Position numbers and translations under genes: made by a program
Source of the DNA: Brevipalpus yothersi
Taxonomy: Eukaryota; Arthropoda; Arachnida; Trombidiformes; Tenuipalpidae
Reading direction: 5' to 3'
Assembly: GCA_003956705.1 (NCBI GenBank)
Contig: QZCP01000209.1
Span: 1-64,000 of the forward strand
Length of the DNA stretch: 64,000 nucleotides
The notes under the pieces: model-generated
The model's database searches: none
Told to the model about the DNA's origin: nothing
What the model saw: only the letters and a program-made list of their open reading frames with translations
Shown here: positions 23,018 to 34,800 of the stretch, one piece after another
How the letters are laid out: the number at the start of each line of letters is the position of its first letter
How positions within the stretch are numbered: position 1 is the stretch's first letter

Positions 23018-23671
23018 TCATGGTCCAAATCGAGAAGAGAAGAAATCTTTCATTCTCTTGATTAAACTATCATTTTTTGGAACATCATCAGACAATTGAT
23101 AAAAAAAGTCCCAAATGAACGCCATAAGAACCAGACCAACACTCATATCGAGTCGATGCACTCCGCAAGCGAATCCTCGTTTAATTTTTGTCCATGGAAC
23201 GCTTAGAAAGTCCTTCAATATAGCATAAAGTTGATAAACTTTTCCATTTATAGACTTTAAGACATCTAGAGGAACACTCTTCACCACTTTGTTAGCCTTA
23301 GCTATATAGTAGGCTTCTCTCTCTTTGTAACAATAATGACCTTGATTCAACACCCCAAGACGCTTACCGGGAATTATTACTTCCATTTTGTTCATGTGAT
23401 CGATCCTTTCTTTCAATGGGGGACAATTCTTGATTATGTTGTTAACGATTTTAAGAATTTTTCTCTGAACTTTCTCATCCAGGTCTAGGAAGCCAACTTG
23501 GTTCATTATGTAATTGAACTCTTCTTGAGGATTAATAGGTTCTACGTCTGAATCACCATCTTCTTCGATATCATCAGATTTCTTTTCAATGTTTGGTGGT
23601 TCACAAACAGTCAAAGGCATGAAAACTGCCAACAAGACAGTCGAAAGAGTTGTGAATGGCTTCAGCCTCAT
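23018..23671 (-). CDS. Small secreted protein, single exon (217 aa)
   Basis: ATG 23,671 opens a clean 217-codon frame. A signal peptide is plain (MRLKPF, then LSTVLLAVFMPLTVCEP). The next 35 residues are acidic (DDIEEDGDSDVEP). A helical, basic central domain with few Cys follows, and near residues 170-190 there is a moderately hydrophobic stretch (MSVGLVLMAFIWDFF). I recognise no family. The layout of leader, charged helical domain and hydrophobic segment loosely recalls the proteins at 0.4-3.9 kb, but I see no alignable motif, so this may be coincidence. It has no introns, unlike the other host genes here. Confidence 0.65.
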   Translation of the reverse strand: MRLKPFTTLSTVLLAVFMPLTVCEPPNIEKKSDDIEEDGDSDVEPINPQEEFNYIMNQVGFLDLDEKVQRKILKIVNNIIKNCPPLKERIDHMNKMEVIIPGKRLGVLNQGHYCYKEREAYYIAKANKVVKSVPLDVLKSINGKVYQLYAILKDFLSVPWTKIKRGFACGVHRLDMSVGLVLMAFIWDFFYQLSDDVPKNDSLIKRMKDFFSSRFGP

Positions 23672-24339
23672 AGCATCTGATCAAAAATGAGATTCCACTC
23701 GAAGCAATGAATATTCAGTCAGTAAGACATTCATTATACTCGATACCCTTTTTATACTGGCCAAGAACATCACTCCTGGGAGGAGCAATCAAATCTGTAG
23801 TACCAACAATCATCCTCGCTCCCCCAGTAGGAACAATGCTTCTATCATGCTATCTCGATGAGTTCATCAAAGTTGCTCAAGTATCAAGCCGTAGTTTTGG
23901 ATCTAATAGCATAGTTTTTATAACAACAGGAATAGTTTCTATTATCATATACATGTACATGGAGTTTGCAAGAATGGTAGAAATTATTCAGCTCTTGTGA
24001 CATTATTATGGAATAGTTCACGTAGAAATGATTGCCCACTGTTGATTCCTCCTGTTGGTTTCTGAAGAAAAACTTCGGACTACGTTGAAGATTAAATTAT
24101 TGATGAGGAATGTTTCGATCCAGATGCGAGAAACATATTGTGGACTATGCTCAACAAACTACTACTGTATAGAAAGATGACATCTTAACTCTCAGAACTC
24201 AGACTTTCTCTTCTCACAAATGAGACAAAACTTTTCATGCAACAGATGCTCATGATAAACTGGCATCTCACTATCATTCCCGAATAATTATTGATTTATC
24301 GTTTCCATCTCAAAGTATTTTGGTTGATGAAAGTTTGAA

Positions 24340-24920
24340 GAGAGAATCACTGATTCGAAAGGTGAGAGTCAGCCACCTCGAATGTTCATATCTGGTAGCG
24401 CATTGACTGAGTCTACCATGGAAATGTATCAGAACGAGTCCTCTGCATTCTAGGGTTTCCAGAGGGAAGAAAGGTGAGCATTCATGTATTGTTGTCCAGA
24501 GAAGAGGGAACAAGATTCTGGTACCAGAGTGGTGCGTCAGTGAGAGAGGTGAAAGCGAAAAAAATAGCATTATACGCTCCCAAGCCGGTAGAGAGAGTCA
24601 ATTCTTTCTCGCGAGCCTGTCCATATCAAAAATGCCACCATCAGCTCGATTTCGCTTGTCAGAAAGACGATTTGAGACAGATAATCAACGCTTCCGATGA
24701 ATCTGTTGGACCAAACCTAGTTTCAGTTAGGATGAAGTGTAGTTATGTGTTGTACTCACAAAGATACCAGGGCTCTCTCACAATCATATAACAAACTTCT
24801 GGGAAGGAGTCGATAATTCTTCTCCAATGAAATCTGCCTCTTCACTTGTCTCTTGGGAACATGGACGTAATGGAGAGTTATACTTTGTAAAGGAGCTGGT
24901 TGATAAGATGGTCCAGTAAA
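24340..24920 (+). pseudogene. Disrupted protease-homologue family member
   Basis: Exon 3 (ending 24,394) reads GESQPP and is then four bases shorter than the intact gene at 51.5 kb, which breaks the frame. After a CATTCTAG acceptor the last exon starts at 24,454 and reads GEHSCIVVQRRGNKILVPEW. It shifts frame near 24,545 and continues as KKIALYAPKP, then SFSRACPYQK and DDLRQIINAS. A later piece, SWEHGRNGELYFVKELVDK, ends at a TAA at 24,917. The order matches the intact homologue throughout, so this is one decayed gene. A glycine-rich activation site or catalytic residues were never present in this family. Confidence 0.7.
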
Positions 24921-24929
24921 AATGGAGAT

Positions 24930-27055
24930 GATCATGATGACCATAATCTCATCGTGTATTCGAGCTCATTCTCTACCCAGTCATAAAATAATAGTCCTCT
25001 CTCTGCCTTCTTTTGAGTTTTTCATCTCTAATGGGTTATCAAAAGCTTGGATAAGACTAATCTCATCTATTTTTCATGTCAATAGAGCTCCAGTGTCACC
25101 TGCATATTATCGCTAGAACTTTTTTCAGACCAAAAGAGCTGTTCAGAATCTGATACCTCCATCTCAAGGGTCGTGCATCTGACTGAGATACAATTGCCAT
25201 GCTAGGTAGTTCCATGATGAGGTAGATTTGAGGAATGACCTCCATAGAAAGTGAGGGATGTATTTGATTAGTTTCATGATAATCTCTCATAATGGAGTTA
25301 TACCTCGGGGCTACACTTTAAAGTCTTACCTACCTCGGACTGTGTAGAAATAAGTTTTTCGTGAGTTGATTTTTATCCCAGCTATTCTTGTGAAAAAATG
25401 TAATTGAAAATAATCAGGCTACACTCTTTATTGAGACCCAACCCCGATCCACTCCAAACTTACCCAATCTATAGTACTCCTCGAGTATAGTATCCCCGTT
25501 GAATCGCAGGATGCGGAAATGACTTTTTTTGTGAAACACAAAAATAGCCGGAGGGGGTTGGAATTCTACAAGGATACTTTATTCGATGTGTAGAATCCCA
25601 TGAGCTGATTTGGAAGGGATTGGGTGAATTTGAGGGAGGTTTTCTTAGGTTTATCGTTTTCCATCGTAAACTTCTCCCAGACTCCTCCCAAGACCCTTCT
25701 TTCTGGCTTCTCCGGCTCCCTCGAGCTATGCGAAGCCGTGTTTGGTGCAATTTCACGCATTATTATGCTCGGATTCATTATTAACCAGCGGAATAGCTCC
25801 TCCCGCCTCCTCTTCATCTTCAACTGAGTGCTACTACTCCACATCTAGTAGCTCCAATGGGGGTAACTCTGATTGGACTCCAAATGAGGTCAGGTAGCGT
25901 GTGGCTCACGTGCTCAAGCCTTCTCCTAAGTGGACCTGGAGAGAAATCGAACAGGTCTGTAAGAACGGGAGGAATGCTGTCCTCTTGGCCATACAGCAAT
26001 AATCAAGTTTCGGTTTTCAGGAATTTGAAATAGAGTTTCTAACGTGTTTATACAGACCTACTCCATTTGGAAATCTACTCTACTAATTTAGATGGCCTCA
26101 CTCAGTCCATTCCAATTACAAACCACTTTATTTGTGAGAATTCTGCCCCTTCACCATCTGAAATTAGCTTTGTTCAAGCATGGGACAGCTCCAAAAGCCC
26201 TTACAGTCCAGAAAGGTGAGATTTTGTTCAGGGTGGGAGGACCCTTTCTTCCATAAAACAGGCATATTCCAACTTATCGTTCACATCTGATTGGGCTCAC
26301 AGATTTATCAGAGAAATAGAGAGCGATATCACCTGACTGATTCAATGTTTAGCATCAGGCCAATCTTCGAGGAACCTCTTCGCAAGCCCAAAAAGCTCCC
26401 TAAGGACATGTCCAAATGAGGCCTGTTTTTCGCCCATGATGGATTCTCATGAAACTTCAGATTCGTGAGAAACTCAGTCTCTAGATTAGAACGATAACGA
26501 GGATGACCCTACTGAGTCAAAGGTCACGAAGATATTTGACCTCGAATTTTTAGCGAAGCTTCCTTTTCATGTTTTTCGATTCCTGGGTGATGATTTTGCC
26601 TGGTTCTACCCCTATATTGCCTTCGAAGCTTCATGAACCTTGAATCCTCTCCAGAAATTGACTCATGATGCCAACAAATCACAAAACTATGAGGGTAGAG
26701 CCATTTCTCACTGTTTTTGATTCGAACTCAGGTTGGAAATCAACAAACTCTGGTCGGGATTGCTGAAATCATCAGTTGATTTGAAACCTGCTCAATCTTT
26801 TTCCAATGTTTATCGATGTTAAGACTTGAAATAATAGATTTGAAAGCGTTTTTTGGGTTTGTTAATATTGAATATGGGCTATGGAGTGATTGAGTTGTGA
26901 TGAATACTTGTTACTATTTGCAATGTTGCACATCAGAATTTTGCAGGAAATGGAAGGGAATACAATGAGATAAAACATTGAGAATATTTATTTACTCTTA
27001 TAAACTGTTCAATTATGAAAAAACTCAATAATCAATTATCTACTCTTCTCCCATT
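24930..27055. other. Intergenic; one weak minus-strand ORF
   Basis: A 92-codon minus-strand frame from ATG 25,844 to 25,566 is basic at the start (KMKRRREEL) and lies in a slightly GC-richer patch, but several frames overlap there on both strands and none is convincing. Short similarity to the R1 repeat occurs at about 26,280-26,400 (shared CAGATTTATC and AAGCTCCCTA). Nothing else is supported. Confidence 0.35.
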
Positions 27056-27060
27056 TTATA

Positions 27061-27703
27061 CAGGGTGTAACATAAACATGTCCCACTTTTCATTTCGCTA
27101 TATTTTTTAATTGCGATGAGTCATAGCCATGAAACTTGGCAGAATGAATCATTCAGATTCGACACCATTGATGACTCATCAATCGAAGAAAAATTGAATC
27201 TCTACATGCTATCAGCACCCTAACGAAAATTCTAAACTCGAAAAGTCAGTTTCTTAGGCAACATATATTGTTAATAAGATTATCCTATGACTCAGGAGTC
27301 AGGGAAGAATCTTTAAATTCCATGAAAGAATCATCAAATTAGTCAAATCAACTACCGGTTTTATGCAAGCATGAAAAGATTCAATTTTTTTCGATTGATG
27401 AGCCATGAATGGTGTCGAATCTGAATGATTCATTGACGAGAATTCCAAAAATGCAATCAAAAAATCTCTAACTTGATCAACCTGAGGGATACAGGCAATT
27501 GAAGTTGAAAAAAAGCTCAAAAACCGTCTAATCGAACTCTGACCTCATCTTGCTACCAGTAAACTTCCGGATTCTAATCTTATGATAGGTCAAAGAAAAA
27601 CTCCATTATTCACCTGCTCCTCTGCCAAGTTTCATGGCTATGACTCATCGCACTCAAAAAATATAGCGAAATGAAAATTGGGACATGTTTATGTTACACC
27701 CTG
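27061..27703. mobile_element. MITE with about 84-bp terminal inverted repeats
   Basis: 643 bp flanked by TA (27,059-27,060 and 27,704-27,705). The left end CAGGGTGTAACATAAACATG is mirrored at the right end, and the inverted repeats match over about 84 bp with a few differences. A second inverted pair lies inside (the CATTCAGATTCGACACCATT region near 27,150 against about 27,425). No coding capacity. TA target and CAGGGTG ends fit a Tc1/mariner-type non-autonomous element. Confidence 0.85.
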
Positions 27704-27779
27704 TATATTCCTCAACCAAGACTTTCCTTCGTTGAAATGTTTTCTTGAAAAACTTGATTGAATGATCAAAAATTACGAT

Positions 27780-28313
27780 CGGGACACAGCATTATTCAAC
27801 ACAATACCGAAGTGGAGACTTTTCCCCAACAAAATTGGTGTCCCATGAGAGCAGATGCTTCAGTATAGAAAAAATGATGCCTAAGATCCAAAGCGATTTT
27901 GGCCTCGTTTCTGGGTGATTTGAGTATCGGATATTGTCAGATCGCATGTTTCGACGATGTTTGTTGAAAGCTTCGCTCGATTGAGTTTTGATTGGAGATT
28001 CAAACTGCCACCGTTAGGTCTCAATTAGAGCGATCATAGGCCCAAATAGACCAAAACGGCCTTTTTTAGTAATTTGCAAACTCTTGAAGATGTTCCGCAC
28101 ATTAGAGCTCTACAAAGTATAGTATATCCCCGAAGCTGATCAAAATCTCATCGCATACCTCTGTTCTATCTCCAGGTCGGTCCAGGTTTGGTTGACATTG
28201 GGAGGCTCAAACTGCTTTTTTCACGGTTGTTCCTATTCTTGGAGCTTTTCGACACCAGAAGACACATTGAATTACATATATTCCACTATAAAACAAAAGA
28301 ATACCGGCAAACA
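27780..28313. repeat. R2 repeat, copy 1, left part
   Basis: Matches 61,545-62,215 over several hundred bases with clear but incomplete identity (shared GGGTGATTTGA, AACGGCCTTTTTTAG and TGGTTGACATTGG). It is interrupted at 28,314 by a MITE and resumes at 29,147. Confidence 0.75.
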
Positions 28314-28315
28314 TA

Positions 28316-29144
28316 CAGGGTGTTTCAGAGTAATACGACAAGTTTGAAACGCTTATATCTCGAGAATCCTTGGAAGAATTTTGAGAATTTTGAGAATTTT
28401 TTCGATTATGTATGGTAAAAATGTGTAAGATTTAGTCACTATGAGTTCCGAGGGAGTCCGATGATTTTCAGGATAGATAACAGGGTCCGAAAGAAAAATT
28501 TAAGATATCTTGGCTGGTGGGGGGAATTTTCGAATCCTCATAAAGAATTTCATCTGAAAAAATTGGTCATGTAGCGATAAGATGCGAGATAAAAAATTTT
28601 TGCTATACCGTTCTCTAACATTGGAACCTTATTAGATGGTGCTAACACAGATTAGGGGGATGCTGACCTATCAAAATTTCGCTATCACACATTCTTATCA
28701 GTTTGGAAAAATTACATGAAATCCTGGCTACAATTATGGGTTTCTAAGATACTGATAGTATTCAACCAAGAAAATTTGGTTCTTATCATTTTTTTGGAAG
28801 TTGTATCTTTTTAATTTGTGTTGGCACCATCTAATAGGCTTCAGGCAATAGCAAAAATTTTTTATCTCTCATCGTTTTCAGACCATCTTATTCAAATGTA
28901 ATTTTTCATGAGGATTTTAAAATGTCGTCATTTTCTAGAAATTCTACTCACCAGCCGAGATATCCCGAATTTTCACTTTGGACACTGTTATCTATCCTAA
29001 AAATTTATCGGACTCCCTCGAAACTCGAGGCAACTAAATCTTACACCTTTTCACTATACATAACTGGGAGAATTTTCAGAATTCTCCAAAGGGTTTGCGA
29101 GATATGAGCGTTTCAAACTCGTCATATTACTCTGGAACACTCTG
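28316..29144. mobile_element. MITE with inverted repeats over 200 bp long, inserted in R2
   Basis: 829 bp flanked by TA. The left end CAGGGTGTTTCAGAGTAATA pairs with the right end CAGAGTGTTCCAGAGTAATA on the other strand. Pairing continues for about 220 bp with mismatches and resumes inward (GCACCATCTAATA against TATTAGATGGTGC), so nearly the whole element can fold on itself. The uninterrupted R2 copy at about 62,230 shows the empty site. No protein coding. Confidence 0.85.
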
Positions 29145-29146
29145 TA

Positions 29147-29475
29147 TGTTTCATTGTGTTTCCAGCTTGGGCAATTTATCATTTTTTGAAAAACCAATTT
29201 TTGCAGATTTTCCCCCTGTTTCTCGCTTTTTGAGGTACCAAGCTTTATTTGGAAGCAGCTTTCGGTAGAACTTTTGGGATTCTCATTTGATTCAACGTCC
29301 GAAAAGGGCTATTCTCAATTTCCGAAAAAAGTTTCAACGTTCAGGTCACTATTTCAATATCATGAGTTCTAAGAGTTTCATCGAATTTTTGATACAATAT
29401 GCGTTCTTGTTGTCAAAAGTTCACCTAGAATCGAAAAAAAAGCCAAAACGGGCACCTCTTTTAACCGAGAATCAT
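29147..29475. repeat. R2 repeat, copy 1, right part
   Basis: Matches 62,235-62,545 (shared CCAGCTTGGGCAATTTATCA, GTTCAGGTCACTAT and CGAAAAAAAA). Together with 27,780-28,313 it reconstitutes the contiguous copy at 61.5-62.5 kb. Confidence 0.75.
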
Positions 29476-29599
29476 TGATCAAAAGTTTCTCATCATTTAT
29501 CGGAACTCTCGGACCCTGAACTTGTTTATAAACCCACGGGTAGTAAGTTGGTGTGAATTTGAACTCAACCTGCCTCAGAATTACACTCGATTTGCTGAG

Positions 29600-30530
29600 T
29601 ATCTGTTCAGCTAGTACCATGATTTCTCTGGCTCAGAGCCAATCAAATCAACATAAGCACAAATAATGGTTGCTTTGTGGTTCCCATGCCACGAAAGATG
29701 ATCACTATGGTGAGATTAAGTCTCCGTCACTCCAAGTTCACCCTCATAAAGTGGAGTTTCCACCAGTACAAAGTAAGTTCAAGCTGAGGTGAGTGGCAAT
29801 ATGGTTGGAAAGTAGCAAGCAAAATAACTAGTATTAGAGGAATCATCCCATCTCGAATCGTTTGATGATAGGTAGGGGATGTGAGAGAATCAATATGATC
29901 TCATGATGATATTTTTCCATCCATACCTCTTGAGAGCTAGCGATGAATTCATACCAAAGTTATCCCTGCTTATCTGTATGTGACGTTAGTTTTGGAGAGC
30001 ATTAGATAAGACTAGCTCGATTAGAGACACAACTCCTCCTTTCTTCGCCATTTCGTACAACTCGAGTACAGCCTCAGGTGAAACTGACCGCATATTGTAC
30101 TCCTCGTTGACTACAATGCTAGGCAATCAATTTGATTTGAATACAAGATATTTTATGGCATTTTAATACTTTTATCTTATTCATACCTCAGGGGAATACT
30201 GACGGGCACTGGGAAAAACCTTCCGAGATAGACTATTTGGCGAGAAATGTGACAGCCTCTAGAGCGAAACAGAGCTTATAACTTTAGGTTGGTAATAGAG
30301 AGCTTGTTGCTCTCTGCAAACTCATTACTAATATCTTTGCTAGACTCCACAAAAATTCCCATGCGAAGTAAATTTGTAAACTGTGAAGGCAACCAATCGG
30401 TCGTCATATAACTGACTAAAGTGGAAATTATTGAAGAGTTCAAATGAATAATATGCGTTAACTCATGAGAGTCCGATGATTCTTCCAGATGATTCAACAG
30501 ACGAGGGCAACTGACGCGAAAAATGTGTTA
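29600..30530. repeat. R1 repeat, copy 1, left part
   Basis: Similar to 40,300-40,990 and to 53,440-54,235 (shared GAGTTTC and CAAGTACA stretches, GATCTCATGATGATAT, GAAGCTAGC-type motifs and CACAACT). It is interrupted at 30,531 by the Tigger-like transposon and resumes at 33,681. Confidence 0.75.
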
Positions 30531-30597
30531 CAGTAACCACTCCCAAGAGTAATACTGATATCGCAGAAGCTTTTTGAGGTGACAGCACTACTTCAAG

Positions 30598-31068
30598 CTA
30601 AATTATTCGGAAACCACCTTTTTCGCAGCGATTTTTCACATGTTGAGGATCAATTTCAGCCCAAGATTGCTTCAGTGAATAAATTGCTCTGAGTAGAGGG
30701 AAAGATTTGAGATTCTGATTAATATGATTAATATCAACCACCGGAACATTTTCAATAAGGTCTGAGACCAGATATTTTTTGTATTTGGTTTCAGCAATGA
30801 AAATCGGACCAGCATTGAGACGCTGTAAGTCAGATGTTGTGTTTGGAGAGAAATAAATCAACTCAATATTGTTAAGCTCAACATCTACATTATGACCAGA
30901 AAAGCTATCCAAAAACAGAAGTATTCTCCTTCCTTGAGCTACGAGTTTTCCATCCCAAATTTCAAGCCATGATTGAAACAAACTTCTCGTCATCCAACCT
31001 TTCTCATTGCTCACAAAATCCACACCAAATGAATTGTGATCCTGATTCTTGGAACAGTGTTGATTCAT
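30598..31068 (-). pseudogene. Tigger/pogo transposase, DDE piece
   Basis: The frame carries the DDE_1 superfamily landmarks: GWMTRSLFQSWL, then RRILLFLDSFSGHN with the second catalytic Asp, then NNIELIYFSPNTTSDLQ. The usual QPMDQG that holds the third Asp reads QRLNAG, an Asp-to-Asn change that should abolish catalysis. It ends in a stop at 30,598. It is the C-terminal half of the transposase that starts at 33,386, so even without the fold-back insertion it would be inactive. Confidence 0.75.
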
Positions 31069-31289
31069 AGCTCTAACAAGTCATTAGAGGGGGAACTTTC
31101 TCACCAGTGGCACTGACACACAGAAGTATGTGGGAGGAATATATTTTTTTGGACTTATTATTACGATACAATAATCGACAATTGTGGTAAAATTGGATAT
31201 AAGAATGAAACTTCAATCAACGATCATTATGAAATAAACGAAGATTCGATGATGAACAATTTTCTTCTCTAGAAACTAATAGATCTGAA

Positions 31290-32915
31290 ATTTAATCTAG
31301 TCATTCCATATTATTAAACCTAGTCGAATAATACTGAACTTTATATTCCACCGAGATTTATATTAGGGTCTCATTCAAATTGCCGATATTTTTGGTCAAC
31401 CAAATATATCCATTTGGTATCGTTTTCACACTTAATTATTTTATTGGATTCGAACCTAAAACTGAATTATCATATCATATTCATTGTTGATTGAGAAACT
31501 TGATATTGAAATCTGAACCAAAATTAATCCAATATGAAATATTCTTCATCATGAGATCAATTTGATTTGTGATCTCCATCTTGGCCCAATCTTCTTATTT
31601 ATCAGGATTACTTCTGAAAAGAAGAGTAGTCATTTCGACCCTAGCTCGAACTTATTTGAAATTCAGCTCATCTTATTTTATTCTTAATGAGAAACACAAA
31701 GATGCTACTCTCAGCCCTGTGGAACGTTTCTTTTTTTAGATATGAGTGCTAACGTTCTGAAGCCTCATCATGCCTGAGAAAAATTTTAAACTCGTTCGAT
31801 CACCTCGAAATTAGTTCGTCTGAGAATGCTTTGACAAACTCGTTGATATCAATCATGATAAGATAAAATCATGAATTAATCGCATGATTTTGGAAAATAA
31901 CATTTTTCACCAAAAATGTAATATCTCCAATAATCACTTCGAACAAATTATGAAACTGACGCAGTGAATGTTCTATCTCATGATGGAGATTGTGATCAAG
32001 TTGAAACGTGCTAGAAAGGATCGTTTTTTTGTTAGATCGAAAACAGTCATTTTTAGGCTGGGAGAACCATATCTATGATAATCACTTTGAACCCATTATG
32101 GAGCTGACAGAGTGAATACATCATCTCATGGTAAAGATTGTGAGCAAGTTTCGAGGTGCTGGGAGTTGTTAGATGTGAGCAATTCGTCTCTTGATATTGT
32201 CATGAATAGGTAGCACAATTGAGTTAAGCATCTCCCTCAAATAGCTCCCTTTTCCGGCTTTGAGCCTTTTTCGAGTTACATTATAAGACAATACACTTAT
32301 CAGGGTATGATAGGTATGGATATCAACATGGATCATAGTGAAGAACGTGTAGAGTATCCCAAGATGCTTAAATTGATGCTCGGATTTTTTTGTTTCCTAT
32401 CCATGACAATATCAAGAGACGAATTGCTCACATCTCAAAAACACTCACCCCTAGCACGTTTGAACTTGCTCACAATCTCCATCATAAGATGGAATATTCA
32501 CTCTGTCAGTTTCGTATTGTGTTCAGATCGAATATCAGAGATATGACATTTTTGATCAGAAATGTAGTTCATCTCAGTGGTGCGATTGATTCATGATTTA
32601 TTTTATTGTTTTTGATATAAACGAGTCCATTGAAAATTTTATCCCAGAAAAACTAAGTTTTAAGGTGATCGAATGAGTTTCAGATTCTCCTCAGGCATTA
32701 TAAGGCTTCAGAACATCAGCACTCATATCTCAAGAACGAAACATACACACGGCTTAGAGTAGCATCATTGTGTTTCTCATCAAAAATAAAATAGAATGAG
32801 ATAGATTTCAGATGAATCTGAGCTAGGGCCAAAAATGGCTGTTTTTGACATTGTTCTTTGATCTAGTCATTTTATATTATCAAACCTAGTCAAATAATAC
32901 TAAATTTCATATGAG
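31290..32915. mobile_element. Fold-back insertion inside the Tigger-like element
   Basis: The segment 31,670-31,990 is repeated in inverted orientation at 32,460-32,830 (ATATGAGTGCTAACGTTCTG against CAGAACATCAGCACTCATAT). A further inverted partial copy lies at 32,090-32,170 (GTGAGCAAGTTTCGAGGTGC). Two imperfect direct repeats of about 50 bp (31,297-31,347 and 32,864-32,914, both with ATCTAGTCATT and AACCTAGTC) bound it. It separates the two halves of the transposase and carries no protein coding I can support. Its exact ends are uncertain. Confidence 0.6.
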
Positions 32916-33035
32916 CTCATTCAATCTCCATAGTTAGTTATTCCATGACAACTTTAACCTGTTCCACCAAATGTAAAAGAGCTCGTTTGTCTCCAGGAGA
33001 GAGCTGTTTCATCAGCATTGGAAACATTTTGCCAC

Positions 33036-33386
33036 TTATATCCTTGAATTTTTGAGAAGAGATTCCCTCTCCTTTTCACAGACTTGAGCATTGACTGATT
33101 CAAATTCACCTGATAACTTATTCCTTGACTTGTGTATCCTTATCAAGAATCCTGTAAGCCGAGCATCTGAGAACAGAGAGTTTTCAATTTCTTCTTCTTC
33201 TGCTAATTTAATAGCTTTTAGTCGGATGATAGCTGGACTAATAGGAACATGAGCATGATTTAGATCATCAATTATCATATTGAGGCGTTTCTCCAACACT
33301 TCCATTTTTTCACGAATTTCAAGCTTTTCCTTCCTCAAATCACCTCCATTCTTTCTGTATAACTCAATCACATCTTTTCTTTTCAC
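33036..33386 (-). pseudogene. Tigger/pogo transposase, DNA-binding piece
   Basis: The frame begins KRKDVIELYRKNGGDLRKEK and has a coiled-coil-like stretch. A block then resembles the CENP-B type helix-turn-helix of pogo/Tigger transposases: the VPISPAIIRLKAIKLAEE pattern, then a SGEF turn. The frame is intact but cut off before the catalytic part, which lies beyond the fold-back insertion at 30,598-31,068. Family assignment rests on both pieces plus TA target and CAGT ends. Confidence 0.6.
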
Positions 33387-33680
33387 AATCTTGCATATGG
33401 CAGGCTGAGTCAGTTTTCATTGTCACTATTCCAGCTTGTTTTCATCCATTGCCATGCAATTTCAGCACTTTCAGCTCTTCTCAACACTCAAACCAGGCTA
33501 ATGAATACAGATAAATCACCCCATCTAGTGAAAACTAATAGAATAAACTTACCATTGTCCATCTCAATAGATCATCAACAACAAAAAACATCATCAAAAA
33601 GAGAGGGAAAAAAGTGTCCTCACAGTGAGGGCGCTTTTCATATTACTTTTGAATGACATTACTTTTGGAAGCGGTGACTG

Positions 33681-34800
33681 TATTCTTATCCAGATACCTT
33701 AACACAGAGCTGGGGTTAGGTTAAGGAAATTCTTGAGAAGCAGTCCAGCATCTGAAGATCTCAATTCTATCCTCTGATCTGAATCAGTCGAATTCCATCT
33801 TCCATCATTGGGATATTCAACTGGACGCAGTTCTCAGAGATAGGAAGAGCTGTTGCCTTCTCAAGCTTAGATGAAGGTTGCAGGATCAATTTACCAGAAG
33901 ATATTTCATTTCTTCCGTTATCATTTCATTTTTCAAAACAATACCACAAGATCTTATCACTGAAAAAACACACCATGATGTGAGGATGAGAGGGCTACGA
34001 ATAATTAAATACTCAGGACCCTCAATCATCATACATTACTGTAGTTTATCATCACTCTTTAAACGATGAGCAAATGAACTGCAAATCAACCATTTCCCCC
34101 ATATTCCCCATACCATCCCATCAACGAATGAAGAGAAAAAATCCAAAATTAGACGAAAAAGAAGAAAATCTTCCACAACGATCAGTAAATAGCAGCATTG
34201 ATAATGCTGTGGGACATGTCCCAGTTTCAAGAATTAGCTGAGCGAACAATAAGATTAGCTGATTTTGGTCTTTTTGATCCTCTAATGCTGTTCAAAAAAT
34301 CCTCATTTGACTGAAATCAAACATGCTCTCGGTGAACCTAGGTATGGAAGCAGTTCAGCTCTACCAATAAAGAGAATACCAATATGTGATGAGCATCACT
34401 GGCTAGACTTGCTAGCATATAAGCTGTTTTCTTTTTTGAAACCTGAGTTGTTTATACTTATTGATATTGTTCTCCCATTTCATTCTACTAGACGAACGTT
34501 TTTTGAGTATTTAGTCTCAAACTTGAAGGGGTCAGAATTCAGCAATGAAGGGGAAGGAGAGAAAGCCTGTCTCGCTCAATATTTCGACTCTAATCGTTCA
34601 CTTGAATCGAAGAATGAACCTCTACAGCGGATAAGAATAGAGGGATTGAATCTGATAGACCTCCTCAGGTGTTTGCATTCTCCAAGATTTATAATATTGA
34701 GCCGATGCAGGAAGATTGAGAAAACAGATGCATCTACGTTGCACACTCACTCAAGTGAGCTTTGAAAATGAATATCTTGTGTAAAATATGAATAATTGAA
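33681..34800 (+). repeat. R1 repeat, copy 1, right part, with coding-like remnants
   Basis: Aligns with 54,234-55,120. On the plus strand both copies share a reading frame: CAAGATCTTATCACTGAAAA, then GLRIIK, then NDEQMN against NDEQIN, and SHQRM against SHRRM. That pattern fits a decayed protein-coding sequence rather than drifted noncoding DNA. Copy 1 also has an open frame of 152 codons at 34,307-34,765 (start only by TTG) whose beginning (TEIKHA) matches TEITHA at about 54,833, after which copy 2 has stops. I recognise no family. Confidence 0.55.

Larger units (their letters stand above)
30531..33680 (-). mobile_element. Tigger/pogo-like DNA transposon, 3.15 kb, itself interrupted
   Basis: The ends pair as inverted repeats (CAGTAACCACTCCCAAGAGT on the left against CAGTCACCGCTTCCAAAAGT read from the right) and are flanked by TA (30,529-30,530 and 33,681-33,682). 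The R1 copy at 54.2 kb shows the same surroundings without the insert. The transposase is on the minus strand in two pieces: an N-terminal helix-turn-helix piece (33,386-33,036) and a DDE piece (31,068-30,598). They are separated by a fold-back insertion of about 1.6 kb. The element is not autonomous now. Confidence 0.85.
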
